A stretch of 32,065 bases of DNA, taken from positions 1-32,065 of IMG/VR virus record IMGVR_UViG_3300022665_000643; one strand, 5' to 3'. The translations under genes and the position numbers were made by a program. The notes under the pieces are model-generated. The model had not been told where the DNA came from. It saw nothing but the letters and a program-made list of their open reading frames with translations, and made no database searches. This DNA comes from a virus. Within the stretch, counting starts at the first letter, position 1. Every line of letters starts with the position of its first letter. Shown in pieces: positions 20,158-28,213 of the stretch.

Positions 20158-22290
20158 ATGTTTGATCGAATCAAAAAGGCTTTCGGTTGGGTCACAAAAG
20201 CGAAGTCGCCTTTCGTTGCGATCCTTCGTTCTGTTTTCGGCGAGGGAATCATCGGGAAAGAAAAAAGATTCCTTGATGCATACAAGGGGTGGGTGTATGC
20301 GTGCGTAAATGTTATCGCAGAAGAGGTTGGAGCAATGAGGCTTCGCCTCATGGAAGGTGGCATGCACGATGATGAAGAAGACGAAGAAGTATTCGAACAT
20401 CAAGCTCTCGAAGTTTTGCACAGACCGAATCCTCTGATGACAGGATCGGAACTCCTCTCTATTACATCAAGCCATCTCGATCTCGATGGCAATGCTTTTT
20501 GGTATATCTTGAGAAACGAATCGGGGATGATCGTTGAGGTGTATCCTCTTCGCCCGGATCGGGTGAACCTGATTCAAGATGTAAAAGAACCATTGTCATT
20601 GAAGGGGTACATCTACAATCAAGAAGGAGGATCAAGGATTCCTCTCGAACTTGATGAGGTTCTCCATTTCAAAAACTTTCATCCTGCCGCGAAGTATCCA
20701 TTCCCTGATCGGGGCATGGGAGTTGTTGAAGCGACGGCTCTCACTATCGATACAGATGAATTCGCTCGAGAGTGGAGTCGAAACTTTTTCCTAAACTCCG
20801 CCCGACCTGATGGCGTTCTCACTTATGAGGGCGATCTTGATGCGGATGAGTTCGAGAGATTGAAGGCAGAATGGACAACAGAGCATCAGGGGGTTCGCAA
20901 TGCAAAGAAAACTGCGATCCTCAAGTCGGGAATGAAATATGAAATCCTCGGCTTTTCACAGAAAGATATGGAGTTCATTGAACAAAGGCGATGGACTCGA
21001 GATGAGATTCTCGCAATGTTCAGAGTCCCAAAAACTATTCTCGGGATCACAGAAGATGTGAATCGAGCCAACGCAGAGGCTTCCAACTTCGTGTTTGGCT
21101 TGAGAGTATTGAAACCACGATTCACAAAGATCGTGGAAGTTCTCAATGAGTTCTTCCTTCCGCTATTCGATGATGGAGAGGGATTCTTCTTCACATTCGA
21201 TTCTCCTGTTCCCGAAGATCGAGAGGCGACCATCCGAGAGTATGTCGCAGGGATGGATCGATGGCTCACAAGAAATGAAATCAGAATGAGAGAGGGGCTT
21301 CCTGAAACAGAAGAGGGAGATACCTTCTTCGCGCCTTTCGGATTGCAACCACAGGACAAGGTCAAGGCAATAAAAATCGAAAGAGAAAAGCCAACTCTAG
21401 TCCTCAAAGACCTCAAGGATCGGAAGGCAGAGAAATCAAAGTTTGCAGAAGAAGAAGAACATGTATTTCTCTCGGATAAGGTTGTGCATCAATATGGCAC
21501 GATGTTCGAAAAAAGAGTTGAAATCAGCGTTGAACATTTCTCAAAAAATATCATCAAGTTTTTCGAAGAACAAAAGGATCGAGTCGTTGAGAATCTCCGA
21601 AAAGAAATGAGAGGGCTCGAGCCACAGGAGTTCAAGATGAAGGATTCTGATCTCTTCTTCGACTGTGGGAATGAAATTGAAAATACAAAAGCATTGATCA
21701 TCGAACATCTCAATGGATATACAGAAGCGGCGAAAGACAATGTGATGCTTCTTCTCAAGGGATGGGATGATCCGACCAAAGCAAAGAAACCGAGAAAAGT
21801 TCCTGAAGCACAAATCCTCGAAGAGTTCACTATTGATGAAGAAGCTTTCAATTCCTTCCTCGATGAGAGGGCAGAAAACTTTGCTCGAAGAACCAATGAA
21901 GAGATCAGAGATGATCTGTTCAATCAGATTCGGCTCGGAACAAGCAAGGATGAAGACTTGAGTGATATCATCGAAAGGGTTGAGGATGCACTAGGGAAGC
22001 GAAGAATCGAGGCACAGGGCTTCAATCCGACCACAGTGGCAAGAACTGAAATCTCGGCTCTTGAAAACTTCGTAAGTGAAGAATCATTCAGGGCATCGGG
22101 GATCGAGAAGAAGCGATGGGAAACTGTCACTCCTGATTCGCAGATTGATCGTGCCTGCCTCATGAACAAAAAAGTTGTTCGGAAAATCGGGATCAGCAAG
22201 AGTACAGGGAAGGCGACAACCTTCCCGAGTGGATCGGTTCGCCCTCCCGAACATCCAAACTGTCTATGCTTCCTCGTTCCAGTGAAATAG
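20158..22290 (+). CDS. Portal protein fused to a MuF-like head morphogenesis domain
   Basis: 710 residues, much longer than a usual HK97-type portal (about 400). Residues 1-410 are the portal: YKGWVYACVNVIAEEVGAMR, LDLDGNAFWYILRN, HFKNFHPAAKYPFPDRGMGV, FLNSARPDGVLTYEGDLDAD and RVPKTILGITEDVNRANAEA. A coiled linker leads to a C-terminal MuF domain (TTVARTEISALENF, KKRWETVTPD, RPPEHPNCLCFLVPV), which is normally a separate minor capsid gene. The fusion would tie the MuF protein to the portal vertex at 12 copies. No frame break or internal start was found at the join. Confidence 0.9.
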   Translation: MFDRIKKAFGWVTKAKSPFVAILRSVFGEGIIGKEKRFLDAYKGWVYACVNVIAEEVGAMRLRLMEGGMHDDEEDEEVFEHQALEVLHRPNPLMTGSELLSITSSHLDLDGNAFWYILRNESGMIVEVYPLRPDRVNLIQDVKEPLSLKGYIYNQEGGSRIPLELDEVLHFKNFHPAAKYPFPDRGMGVVEATALTIDTDEFAREWSRNFFLNSARPDGVLTYEGDLDADEFERLKAEWTTEHQGVRNAKKTAILKSGMKYEILGFSQKDMEFIEQRRWTRDEILAMFRVPKTILGITEDVNRANAEASNFVFGLRVLKPRFTKIVEVLNEFFLPLFDDGEGFFFTFDSPVPEDREATIREYVAGMDRWLTRNEIRMREGLPETEEGDTFFAPFGLQPQDKVKAIKIEREKPTLVLKDLKDRKAEKSKFAEEEEHVFLSDKVVHQYGTMFEKRVEISVEHFSKNIIKFFEEQKDRVVENLRKEMRGLEPQEFKMKDSDLFFDCGNEIENTKALIIEHLNGYTEAAKDNVMLLLKGWDDPTKAKKPRKVPEAQILEEFTIDEEAFNSFLDERAENFARRTNEEIRDDLFNQIRLGTSKDEDLSDIIERVEDALGKRRIEAQGFNPTTVARTEISALENFVSEESFRASGIEKKRWETVTPDSQIDRACLMNKKVVRKIGISKSTGKATTFPSGSVRPPEHPNCLCFLVPVK

Positions 22291-22294
22291 AAGA

Positions 22295-23596
22295 ATGGAC
22301 AAAAATACAAAACAAATAAGAGAAGCTCTCAAGGCGGAGCTTTCTCCTCATATCGTTGGACTCCGTAATGAGATCAAGAAATTGATCAAGGCTTTCCGCA
22401 ATGCTCACAGAGAGGATCAGGCAGAGATCAAGCAAGTCCACATTACGAATCATGATCCCGCAGTCAAGAAAGTTGAGGTGCAGAATCCTGTGGACAATGT
22501 CGAGACATTGAAACATATCGAGATGGCGATCGATGAGGGATCAGAAAAGACCGAGAGGGAGTTCATGAACTTCGGGAGCTATCTGAAATCTCTCGGGCTT
22601 GGTTTCTCGAAGTGGATGACATGGGCGAAAGAGGATGCTGAAAAAACAAAGAGCGTGGAAGTCGAGAATCTCGATGAGATCAAGTTCCCGAAGGAGATGG
22701 AGATCACAAACTTCCCAACACAGAAAGAGCCACCGAAAGAGATATTCATCAAGAACAGAGATGTGGGAGAGGCGATCCCTGTTGTCCTCACATCAGCAGA
22801 TCGCAAGAAGTTCTATTCGGCAATGACTGCGCTATTCGGATCGGGAGGTGGTGGTGTCCCCACAATCGTGATCGATCTCCTTAAGAAGATTGATCAGAAT
22901 ACTGATCAACTTGAACTCAAAGCGGATACTGTAATTCTCAATACAGATGAACTCGAGGCTCGGCTTGGCGATCTCACTGATACAGAGGCGACAGGGAATG
23001 GATCGATCAATGCGATCCTTAAAAGGATTCGAACATTGCTTGCAAAAATCCCGTTCCTCACATTCATCGGGGATCGATTGAAGGTTGATGCAGATGTCAC
23101 TGTGATGCCTGACCCCCGCCCGGGCTTGCGGATAGCCGAGTTTTTAAAAGAGAGCGGCGGGTCGTCTGACCTGAACGTTGACGGCTCCGTCACACCCGTT
23201 ACGTTTTCGGCAGCACCGCCCACCGGAAAAAAGTGGTTCATACAGAGCGTCACGTTGGTGCTCGAGGACGCGAGCATCAACTTCACAAAGTTTGGCGGCA
23301 TACCCGGAGGCCTCACCAACGGCATTGAAATCAGGGTAAAGGAGGGCGGATTGGCGGAGGCGACATTGGGGACTTTTAAAACAAACGGAGACTTCCATGT
23401 GTTCACCACAGACATACGGATAGATAGTGCTGCTACTGATTTTCTCACGGTGAACGCCAACATAAAAGAGAATACGGGCACCACCCTCGAGATTGCCGAT
23501 GCGAACAGCGAGATATTTAAAATAATTGTAAACGACGACCTAACCACATTGGACAGGTTCAACGTCCTCATAAAAGGGTTCGAGGTTGCCGAATAA
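22295..23596 (+). CDS. Chimeric head-associated / adhesin-type protein
   Basis: 433 residues. The N-terminal part has coiled-coil sequence (KQIREALKAELSPHI, NEIKKLIKAFRN), repeated E-V-x-N-x-x-x-I strands and IDLLKKIDQNTDQLELKAD. After about residue 270 (VDADVTVMPDPRPGL) style and codons change abruptly towards GAC, AAC and GGC, and a beta-rich domain follows (SVTPVTFSAAPPTGKKWFIQ, FHVFTTDIRIDSAA, FNVLIKGFEVAE). This looks like a coiled-coil stem carrying an exchanged surface domain. Position after the portal suggests a head- or neck-mounted fibre. Function by architecture only. Confidence 0.55.
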   Translation: MDKNTKQIREALKAELSPHIVGLRNEIKKLIKAFRNAHREDQAEIKQVHITNHDPAVKKVEVQNPVDNVETLKHIEMAIDEGSEKTEREFMNFGSYLKSLGLGFSKWMTWAKEDAEKTKSVEVENLDEIKFPKEMEITNFPTQKEPPKEIFIKNRDVGEAIPVVLTSADRKKFYSAMTALFGSGGGGVPTIVIDLLKKIDQNTDQLELKADTVILNTDELEARLGDLTDTEATGNGSINAILKRIRTLLAKIPFLTFIGDRLKVDADVTVMPDPRPGLRIAEFLKESGGSSDLNVDGSVTPVTFSAAPPTGKKWFIQSVTLVLEDASINFTKFGGIPGGLTNGIEIRVKEGGLAEATLGTFKTNGDFHVFTTDIRIDSAATDFLTVNANIKENTGTTLEIADANSEIFKIIVNDDLTTLDRFNVLIKGFEVAE

Positions 23597-23597
23597 C

Positions 23598-25070
23598 ATG
23601 CCAAAAGGAATCAAAATCATCACCGACGATAATCTAGACTTAAGCATTGTCGACATCGGCGGCAAGAAAGTTTTGGAAGTGTTCGACTTGAGCATCGGAG
23701 ACATCGAGAGCGAGAACGGACTCGGCGCGCCATTCAAAAAAATATCCTACGCATCGACGCTCAAGCAGGTTCAGAAAGGGGGCAAGACAAAAATCACAAT
23801 CAGGCCGAGGGTGCTGATTGAGAACATGATCGACGACACCAACAATGTGCAGGAGCTCGGGGCCGGGGGGATCACGGATGTCGGGCAGGTGTTCCGGCTG
23901 ACCGGGGGCATCTTCGACATCGACAGGGTGCATCTCACGCTCGAGGCGATCGCCGGGGGAGCGATCACGGCGATCGACAACTTCGAGAGCTACGCGGATA
24001 CTGCGGCGCTCCGGGCAGTATGGGTATCGAACGACACAACCAACACACCAAACACGCTTGAGACGACAATCGTGCAGGAGGGAACAAAGGCAATGAAAGT
24101 TGACATGCCGAACACGGGAACCAAATCAAAGGGCGACGACATCACAAAAACCTTCGGCGCAAATCAGGACTGGTCGGCATTCGATGGAATACAATTCCAA
24201 TTCCGAAACGACGGCAGCTCGATCATCGAGATTCACATTGAGGACTCAAGCGGCGACGGCTCAAAGCAGACGATCACAGTGTCGCAAGAAGGTATTTACG
24301 AGTTCATCAAATTGAATTTCAGCAACTTTGTTCCCGTCGGCGCGATCCCCGCTGACCTGTCGATGGTCAAAAAAATAAAATTCGTCATTAAAACGCCGAA
24401 AGTTGCGCCGTTTTATTTGGATATCATTGAGATATTTTCAACGCAGAGCTTCGGAAACGTGGACTTGGAGCTCCACGACTTCGGAACAGACCCGACCCCG
24501 ACGTCGCTCGGGATGCCATTGGTGACAAAAAGCTTCGACCTGCAAAGTGGCAAGAGAACTTACGAGATAGAATTCAAGGCAACCGGCCTCACGCCAAATA
24601 ACTTCTTCGGGCTTGTCCTCACGAACCCGTCGGTGGCGACCGTGAAAGTGTTTGGCAAAAACGGAAGCGACCAATATGCGAGCGGGTTTGCGTTTGACAG
24701 CTCCGACAATGGGGCGAGCATCGCAAGCACGGGATCGGGGGACGACATGTTCTTCCTCGTGTTCGCTCTAGACAAGGCGATTTTCAACGGCATACGATTC
24801 ACCACAAATGCCACGCCCGGGCAGGGAAAGATCAGCGCGTTCATAAACGACAACGCGAGTCAAAAAGGTCGAACCTCGCTGTTTCTCGGCGAGAGCATGC
24901 AGAACAGAAAGGAGGCAGACTTTCCAACAAAAACACAAACAGGCGTCGGGATCAAGATCAATAAGAACGAGCTCGTGCTCATCGCCTTCGAGGACGACGC
25001 AAGCTCTCTCGTCACAAAATTACAGGCGACGGTCTACTTCACATTCATCGACCGGCCGCTCAACGGATAA
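23598..25070 (+). CDS. Virion surface protein with CBM11-like domain
   Basis: 490 residues from ATG 23598. Residues about 130-290 resemble a CBM11/galactose-binding jelly-roll: AIDNFESYADTAALRAVW, GTKAMKVDMPN, WSAFDGIQFQFRND, DLSMVKKIKFVIKT and FYLDIIEIFS. The opening and final domains are beta-rich without assignment. It probably binds surface sugars. The GC-rich codon style matches the C-terminus of the previous gene, marking one imported block. Such adhesins are unusual between portal and prohead protease. Confidence 0.62.
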   Translation: MPKGIKIITDDNLDLSIVDIGGKKVLEVFDLSIGDIESENGLGAPFKKISYASTLKQVQKGGKTKITIRPRVLIENMIDDTNNVQELGAGGITDVGQVFRLTGGIFDIDRVHLTLEAIAGGAITAIDNFESYADTAALRAVWVSNDTTNTPNTLETTIVQEGTKAMKVDMPNTGTKSKGDDITKTFGANQDWSAFDGIQFQFRNDGSSIIEIHIEDSSGDGSKQTITVSQEGIYEFIKLNFSNFVPVGAIPADLSMVKKIKFVIKTPKVAPFYLDIIEIFSTQSFGNVDLELHDFGTDPTPTSLGMPLVTKSFDLQSGKRTYEIEFKATGLTPNNFFGLVLTNPSVATVKVFGKNGSDQYASGFAFDSSDNGASIASTGSGDDMFFLVFALDKAIFNGIRFTTNATPGQGKISAFINDNASQKGRTSLFLGESMQNRKEADFPTKTQTGVGIKINKNELVLIAFEDDASSLVTKLQATVYFTFIDRPLNG

Positions 25071-25071
25071 C

Positions 25072-25200
25072 ATGAATTTTGAATACCTAGTATTAAACAA
25101 CCCAAGCGACGCGGAGGTGCAGCAAGCTGGATCAAACGGTTGGGAATTGGTCGTGGTAAAGGGAACCGCGTTTTGGTTCAAGCGGCCGGTGATCGCATAG
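25072..25200 (+). CDS. Small DUF4177-like protein
   Basis: 42 residues: MNFEYLVLNNPSDAEVQQAG, SNGWELVVVKG and AFWFKRPVIA. The pattern (Y-x-V, x-x-L-N-x-x-G-x-x-G-W-E-L-V-x-V, F-x-F-K-R) is that of DUF4177-type small alpha/beta proteins of unknown function. ATG is 1 nt after the previous stop. Its codon style follows the imported block. Confidence 0.6.
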   Translation: MNFEYLVLNNPSDAEVQQAGSNGWELVVVKGTAFWFKRPVIA

Positions 25201-25249
25201 AATCATGGTGAACAATCCACAGTAACTATTTTAAAATTATAAATTAAGC

Positions 25250-25255
25250 TATAAT
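25250..25255 (+). promoter_or_regulatory. -10 box 6 nt before a start codon
   Basis: TATAAT followed by AAAATC and ATG at 25262. With its neighbours it reads GCTATAATAAAATCATG, nearly identical to GCTATAATAGAATCATG at 3011-3027. Strong sign of a leaderless promoter class. Confidence 0.6.
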
Positions 25256-25261
25256 AAAATC

Positions 25262-25618
25262 ATGATAGACATAGAAACATACGCACCCAAATCGGGGCGA
25301 GTTCTCAAGGAAGACAACACTGTTGTCAACATGGCAGAATTGGCAACTGCCGAAAATCTATTTCCTAAAAAAGTTACAGTCGCAACGGCGGGCACTCTCG
25401 TACAGCTTGCTGACCTTGCAGTTGAAAGTGTTGTCATCAAAGCAGACCCCACGAATACTGGCGACATTCTCATTCATGCTTCAGGCACTCCTGCGGCTGG
25501 TGAAGAATATCTTTTAGAAGCAGGGGATACTGTTGCTTTTGTCATTGATAATCTCAACAAGATTTTCATTGATGCAACAGTGAATGGTGAGAGCATTTAT
25601 CGGCTAGGCATCAAATAA
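25262..25618 (+). CDS. Small structural protein, possible head fibre or decoration
   Basis: 118 residues: MIDIETYAPKSGRVLKEDNT, VNMAELATAEN, then a beta-rich half (VATAGTLVQLADLAVESVVI, KADPTNTGDILIHASGTPA, LLEAGDTVAFVIDN). The T-L-V-Q-L-x-x-x-x-x-x-x-V-x-I-K-A-x-P-x-N-T-G-D-I-x-I pattern is common in phage head-fibre or fibre-base proteins. It has its own leaderless-type promoter, so it may be made in larger amounts. Its stop is 1 nt before the next ATG. Confidence 0.58.
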   Translation: MIDIETYAPKSGRVLKEDNTVVNMAELATAENLFPKKVTVATAGTLVQLADLAVESVVIKADPTNTGDILIHASGTPAAGEEYLLEAGDTVAFVIDNLNKIFIDATVNGESIYRLGIK

Positions 25619-25619
25619 C

Positions 25620-26306
25620 ATGTTAGGACTTAAAATATTCTCGACGACAAAACCCAAAGGCGTGTTGGCGGTGACTCCGCTGACCGATGGAAGTGTTCCC
25701 TTCGGAAGTGGTGGAAAGTTGGGGCAAGACAATGCTAATCTCTTCTGGGATGATACAAATAAAAGATTAGGTATTGGGACATCTAATCCTCAAGCTCAAC
25801 TTGAAGTGGGGGGTAACCCGGGTGCTTCTGTTGGAGGTTTCCCAAGTGGCAATCTTCATGTTACAGGTCAATCAGCTTCAGAAAATGCTAATTCGGTTAT
25901 TACGGGTCATAACTTATTTGGAGGAAATAAACAACTTTGGTACTTTGGTTCCGTTTCAAGTTCAAATGACAACATTGCATTTATTAACAGACAAAATGCT
26001 AGTTTGGCTTTTTCAACAAACAGTCTTACAAGAATGACAATAACTTCTACAGGCAACGTCGGCATAGGGACGGCGAGTCCTTCAGGAAGATTACACATTG
26101 ACCAAGCAAGTGCAACGGGTGCAAACCCCGTACTGTTCCTAGATCAAGCTGATGTCAGCGAGGAGATGATTCAGTTCGCTACTACGATAGGCGCAGGAAA
26201 TGCGATTGAGGCAGTAGGCGCAAAAGTGCTGACAATAACACATTTCATCAAGGTAACTCTTCCGGGAGCATTGACACGATATATCCCCGTGGGGACGATA
26301 GCTTAA
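25620..26306 (+). CDS. Tail-fibre-like protein with GIGT repeats
   Basis: 228 residues. LFWDDTNKRLGIGTSNPQAQ and MTITSTGNVGIGTASPSGRL are two copies of the trimeric fibre repeat (F-W-x-x-x-x-x-x-L-G-I-G-T-x-x-P). The C-terminus ends in a beta knob (VLTITHFIKVTLPGALTRYI). No intramolecular chaperone (S74) domain is present, so it is complete but short. It is probably a receptor-binding fibre. Placement inside the head gene cluster is unusual, and GATC occurs only once in about 690 bp. Confidence 0.72.
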   Translation: MLGLKIFSTTKPKGVLAVTPLTDGSVPFGSGGKLGQDNANLFWDDTNKRLGIGTSNPQAQLEVGGNPGASVGGFPSGNLHVTGQSASENANSVITGHNLFGGNKQLWYFGSVSSSNDNIAFINRQNASLAFSTNSLTRMTITSTGNVGIGTASPSGRLHIDQASATGANPVLFLDQADVSEEMIQFATTIGAGNAIEAVGAKVLTITHFIKVTLPGALTRYIPVGTIA

Positions 26307-26307
26307 T

Positions 26308-26451
26308 ATGTACAAAATAAACGAAAAATTGGCGCAGGCGATTTTAAATTATTTAGGGAGACAGCCCTATGCCGATGTTTGGGAGCTGATAGGCGCCCTG
26401 CAGAATTTAGAGAAAATAAAAACGAGAATAAAAACAGACAAGAAATCATGA
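26308..26451 (+). CDS. Small protein upstream of the prohead protease
   Basis: 47 residues: MYKINEKLAQAILNYLGRQP then YADVWELIGALQNLEKIKTR. One helical domain, no family recognised, although N-Y-L-x-x-x-P-Y-x-x-V-x-x-L-I-x-x-L-Q resembles short phage proteins next to fibres. The stop shares ATGA with the protease start, supporting translation. Codons such as GCG and TTA differ from the protease. Confidence 0.58.
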   Translation: MYKINEKLAQAILNYLGRQPYADVWELIGALQNLEKIKTRIKTDKKS

Positions 26452-27716
26452 CAAAAAAAACCACAAAAAAAATTCTCATCGGATATCTTCAAAAACAGGA
26501 AGGTGACAATCGATCTTTTGAAGTGATCGCATCTACTGATGATCTTGATCGGGAAGGTGAACGAATCGCTCAAGATGGATGGGAACTCGAGAACTACATG
26601 AAGAATCCTGTGATCCTGTGGGCTCACAACAATGAAGCTCCTCCTATCGGGAAAGCGACAAGCGTAAAAATTGAAGATGGCAAGCTCATCATTCGTGGAG
26701 AGTTTGCTAGTGCTGAAGCGAATCCTCTGGCAGAGCAGATTCGGCTTTTGCACAATGAAGGAATCCAACAGGCTGTATCCGTTGGCTTTATTCCTCTTGA
26801 AAGAGAGGGGGAAACAATAACTCGGGCTGAATTGCTTGAGTTATCTTTCGTTCCTGTTCCTGCAAATCCTGAAGCGATGGCGGTTCAGAAACGACTCAAT
26901 CTCGATGAGAGGTTGATCTCTCCGAAGGTCGAAAAGGAGAGCAACATTATCAATTACGATCCAACTAATTTTCGAAACAAAATGTCTAAAATAAAAGTGA
27001 ACGATGAGGCTGAAGAAGCAACAGGCCTCTCAAAAGAACTCGAAGAGATCAAAGTTGATCTCAAGGAAGTTGCTGTCGAGATCATCGAAGAGAAGATTCC
27101 TGCCATCGAGGAAGCTGTCGGGAAACAACTCGAGGGCGAGCAAGTTATCGTAGAGCTCGAGAAGGAAGTCGAGGAGATCATCGACAAGAACATCGATGCC
27201 ATGGAAGAGGCCGTGGTTGAAGATGTTGCAGAAATTGTCGAGATGAATGGCGACAAGCAAGGAGATGCCATCATCGAAGAGGCAGAGATGGAAGTTGAAA
27301 AAGCCATCGATGACGTTGTTGTCGATATCGCAGAAGAAATCGGCACAGCGATTGAACAGAAGGCAGAAGAAATCCTCTCCGCAGTTGAGGAGGAAAAACA
27401 AGCCGAAGCTGAAGAGGCTCTTGCTCCTGTTATCAAGGAAATTGAAGATGAGATCATGAAAGAGATCGAAGATATGCTCATCGAAGAAAAAACAGCAATC
27501 GCCACCGAAGCTGTTGAAGAGGTTGGCACAGGCGAGCCAGATGAGAAGGCAGAGCATGAGGATGAAGATGAAGATGAAGATGAAGAGAAGAAAAAGAAGC
27601 AAGCTGAAATCGATCAGATATGCGATCCCACTGATCCTGCTTATGATCCTAAAAAGTGCGAAGAGATGAGGAAGGAAAATCCGAAAGAGGATGAGGATGA
27701 GGAAAAAAAAGCATAA
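26448..27716 (+). CDS. HK97-type prohead protease with acidic scaffold-like C-terminus
   Basis: 422 residues from the ATG of an ATGA overlap. Residues 1-165 are the S78-type protease: FEVIASTDDLDREGERI, NPVILWAHNNEAPPIGKA (H60), AVSVGFIPLERE (S111) and LLELSFVPVPANPEA. The remainder is a long acidic coiled coil with repeated E-x-x-I-x-x-E/D heptads and a DEDEDEDEE run, suited to act as an internal scaffolding (delta-like) domain. It matures the head by self-cleavage and removal of the scaffold. The last codons contain an A8 tract just before the stop; see the frameshift site. Confidence 0.9.
   Translation: MTKKTTKKILIGYLQKQEGDNRSFEVIASTDDLDREGERIAQDGWELENYMKNPVILWAHNNEAPPIGKATSVKIEDGKLIIRGEFASAEANPLAEQIRLLHNEGIQQAVSVGFIPLEREGETITRAELLELSFVPVPANPEAMAVQKRLNLDERLISPKVEKESNIINYDPTNFRNKMSKIKVNDEAEEATGLSKELEEIKVDLKEVAVEIIEEKIPAIEEAVGKQLEGEQVIVELEKEVEEIIDKNIDAMEEAVVEDVAEIVEMNGDKQGDAIIEEAEMEVEKAIDDVVVDIAEEIGTAIEQKAEEILSAVEEEKQAEAEEALAPVIKEIEDEIMKEIEDMLIEEKTAIATEAVEEVGTGEPDEKAEHEDEDEDEDEEKKKKQAEIDQICDPTDPAYDPKKCEEMRKENPKEDEDEEKKA
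27703..27710 (+). promoter_or_regulatory. Predicted -1 ribosomal slippery site (A8)
   Basis: Eight As read as GAA-AAA-AAA-GCA-TAA in the protease frame, stop at 27714-27716. Slipping back one base gives AAA-AAA-AGC-ATA-AGC and enters a frame open to 28213. The downstream ORF has no ATG, and its conserved domain starts before its first possible GTG, so slippage (or a miscounted A) is needed to make it. Confidence 0.6.
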
Positions 27717-28213
27717 GCCCTGATCTCAAGCAAAGGCCACCTACTTCTGTTCAAACAGTTATTCTCTCCAAGGATAAATTCCCCACTCGGGAGTCAGCAA
27801 GCAAGTGGGTGACAGATCATGATTTCAGGGCAGATAAGGTTGACGAAACCGATGAGTCTTTTCGCTATCGGCAATTCTCGCCCACACTCTGTCGCGAAGG
27901 TTCGGAAAGAACCATTGAATTGACCAAGGGGGTCAAGGCTGTGATCTGCAGAAAAAAAGAGACAAAGAAATCCCGAGGGAGAGGGCTCACTATATCAGAT
28001 CGACTCTTATTGAAAAAAGTTTTTGCGGCGCTGGGCGAAAGCTCTAATCGAGCCGCCAACTCTAGCGGGGAAGGTCGAGATCCCGACAAGATTGTCATTT
28101 CAAAGGGAGAGTTATCCTCCATGCGAAGACAAATCTTGATCGGCATTAAGAATTACGAAGAAGTGCTCGGGAAACTCAAAAGGTATCTCGAGGACTCAAA
28201 AGAAGATGCGTAG
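27710..28213 (+). CDS. XkdF-like C-terminal extension of the prohead protease (via -1 frameshift)
   Basis: 167 codons in the -1 frame. The first conserved segment is VQTVILSKDKFPTRESASKW then VTDHDFRADKVDETDESFRY and RQFSP, the XkdF-type small domain (P-V-x-x-V-I-x-x-K-x-x-x-x-T-x-x-x-A-x-x-W, K-V-D-E-T-x-x-S-x-R-x-R-Q). GTG 27809 would remove its first strand. The rest has a basic linker and a helical end (SMRRQILIGIKNYEEVLGKL). XkdF-type domains are found together with phage proteases in other genomes. It overlaps the capsid gene by 8 nt. Confidence 0.62.
   Translation, partial: SISPDLKQRPPTSVQTVILSKDKFPTRESASKWVTDHDFRADKVDETDESFRYRQFSPTLCREGSERTIELTKGVKAVICRKKETKKSRGRGLTISDRLLLKKVFAALGESSNRAANSSGEGRDPDKIVISKGELSSMRRQILIGIKNYEEVLGKLKRYLEDSKEDA

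Noticed and set aside
27809-28213. Independent gene starting at GTG 27809
   Set aside because: It would remove the first strand of the conserved XkdF-like domain that is readable upstream; frameshift or a miscounted A explains the data better, though not proven.
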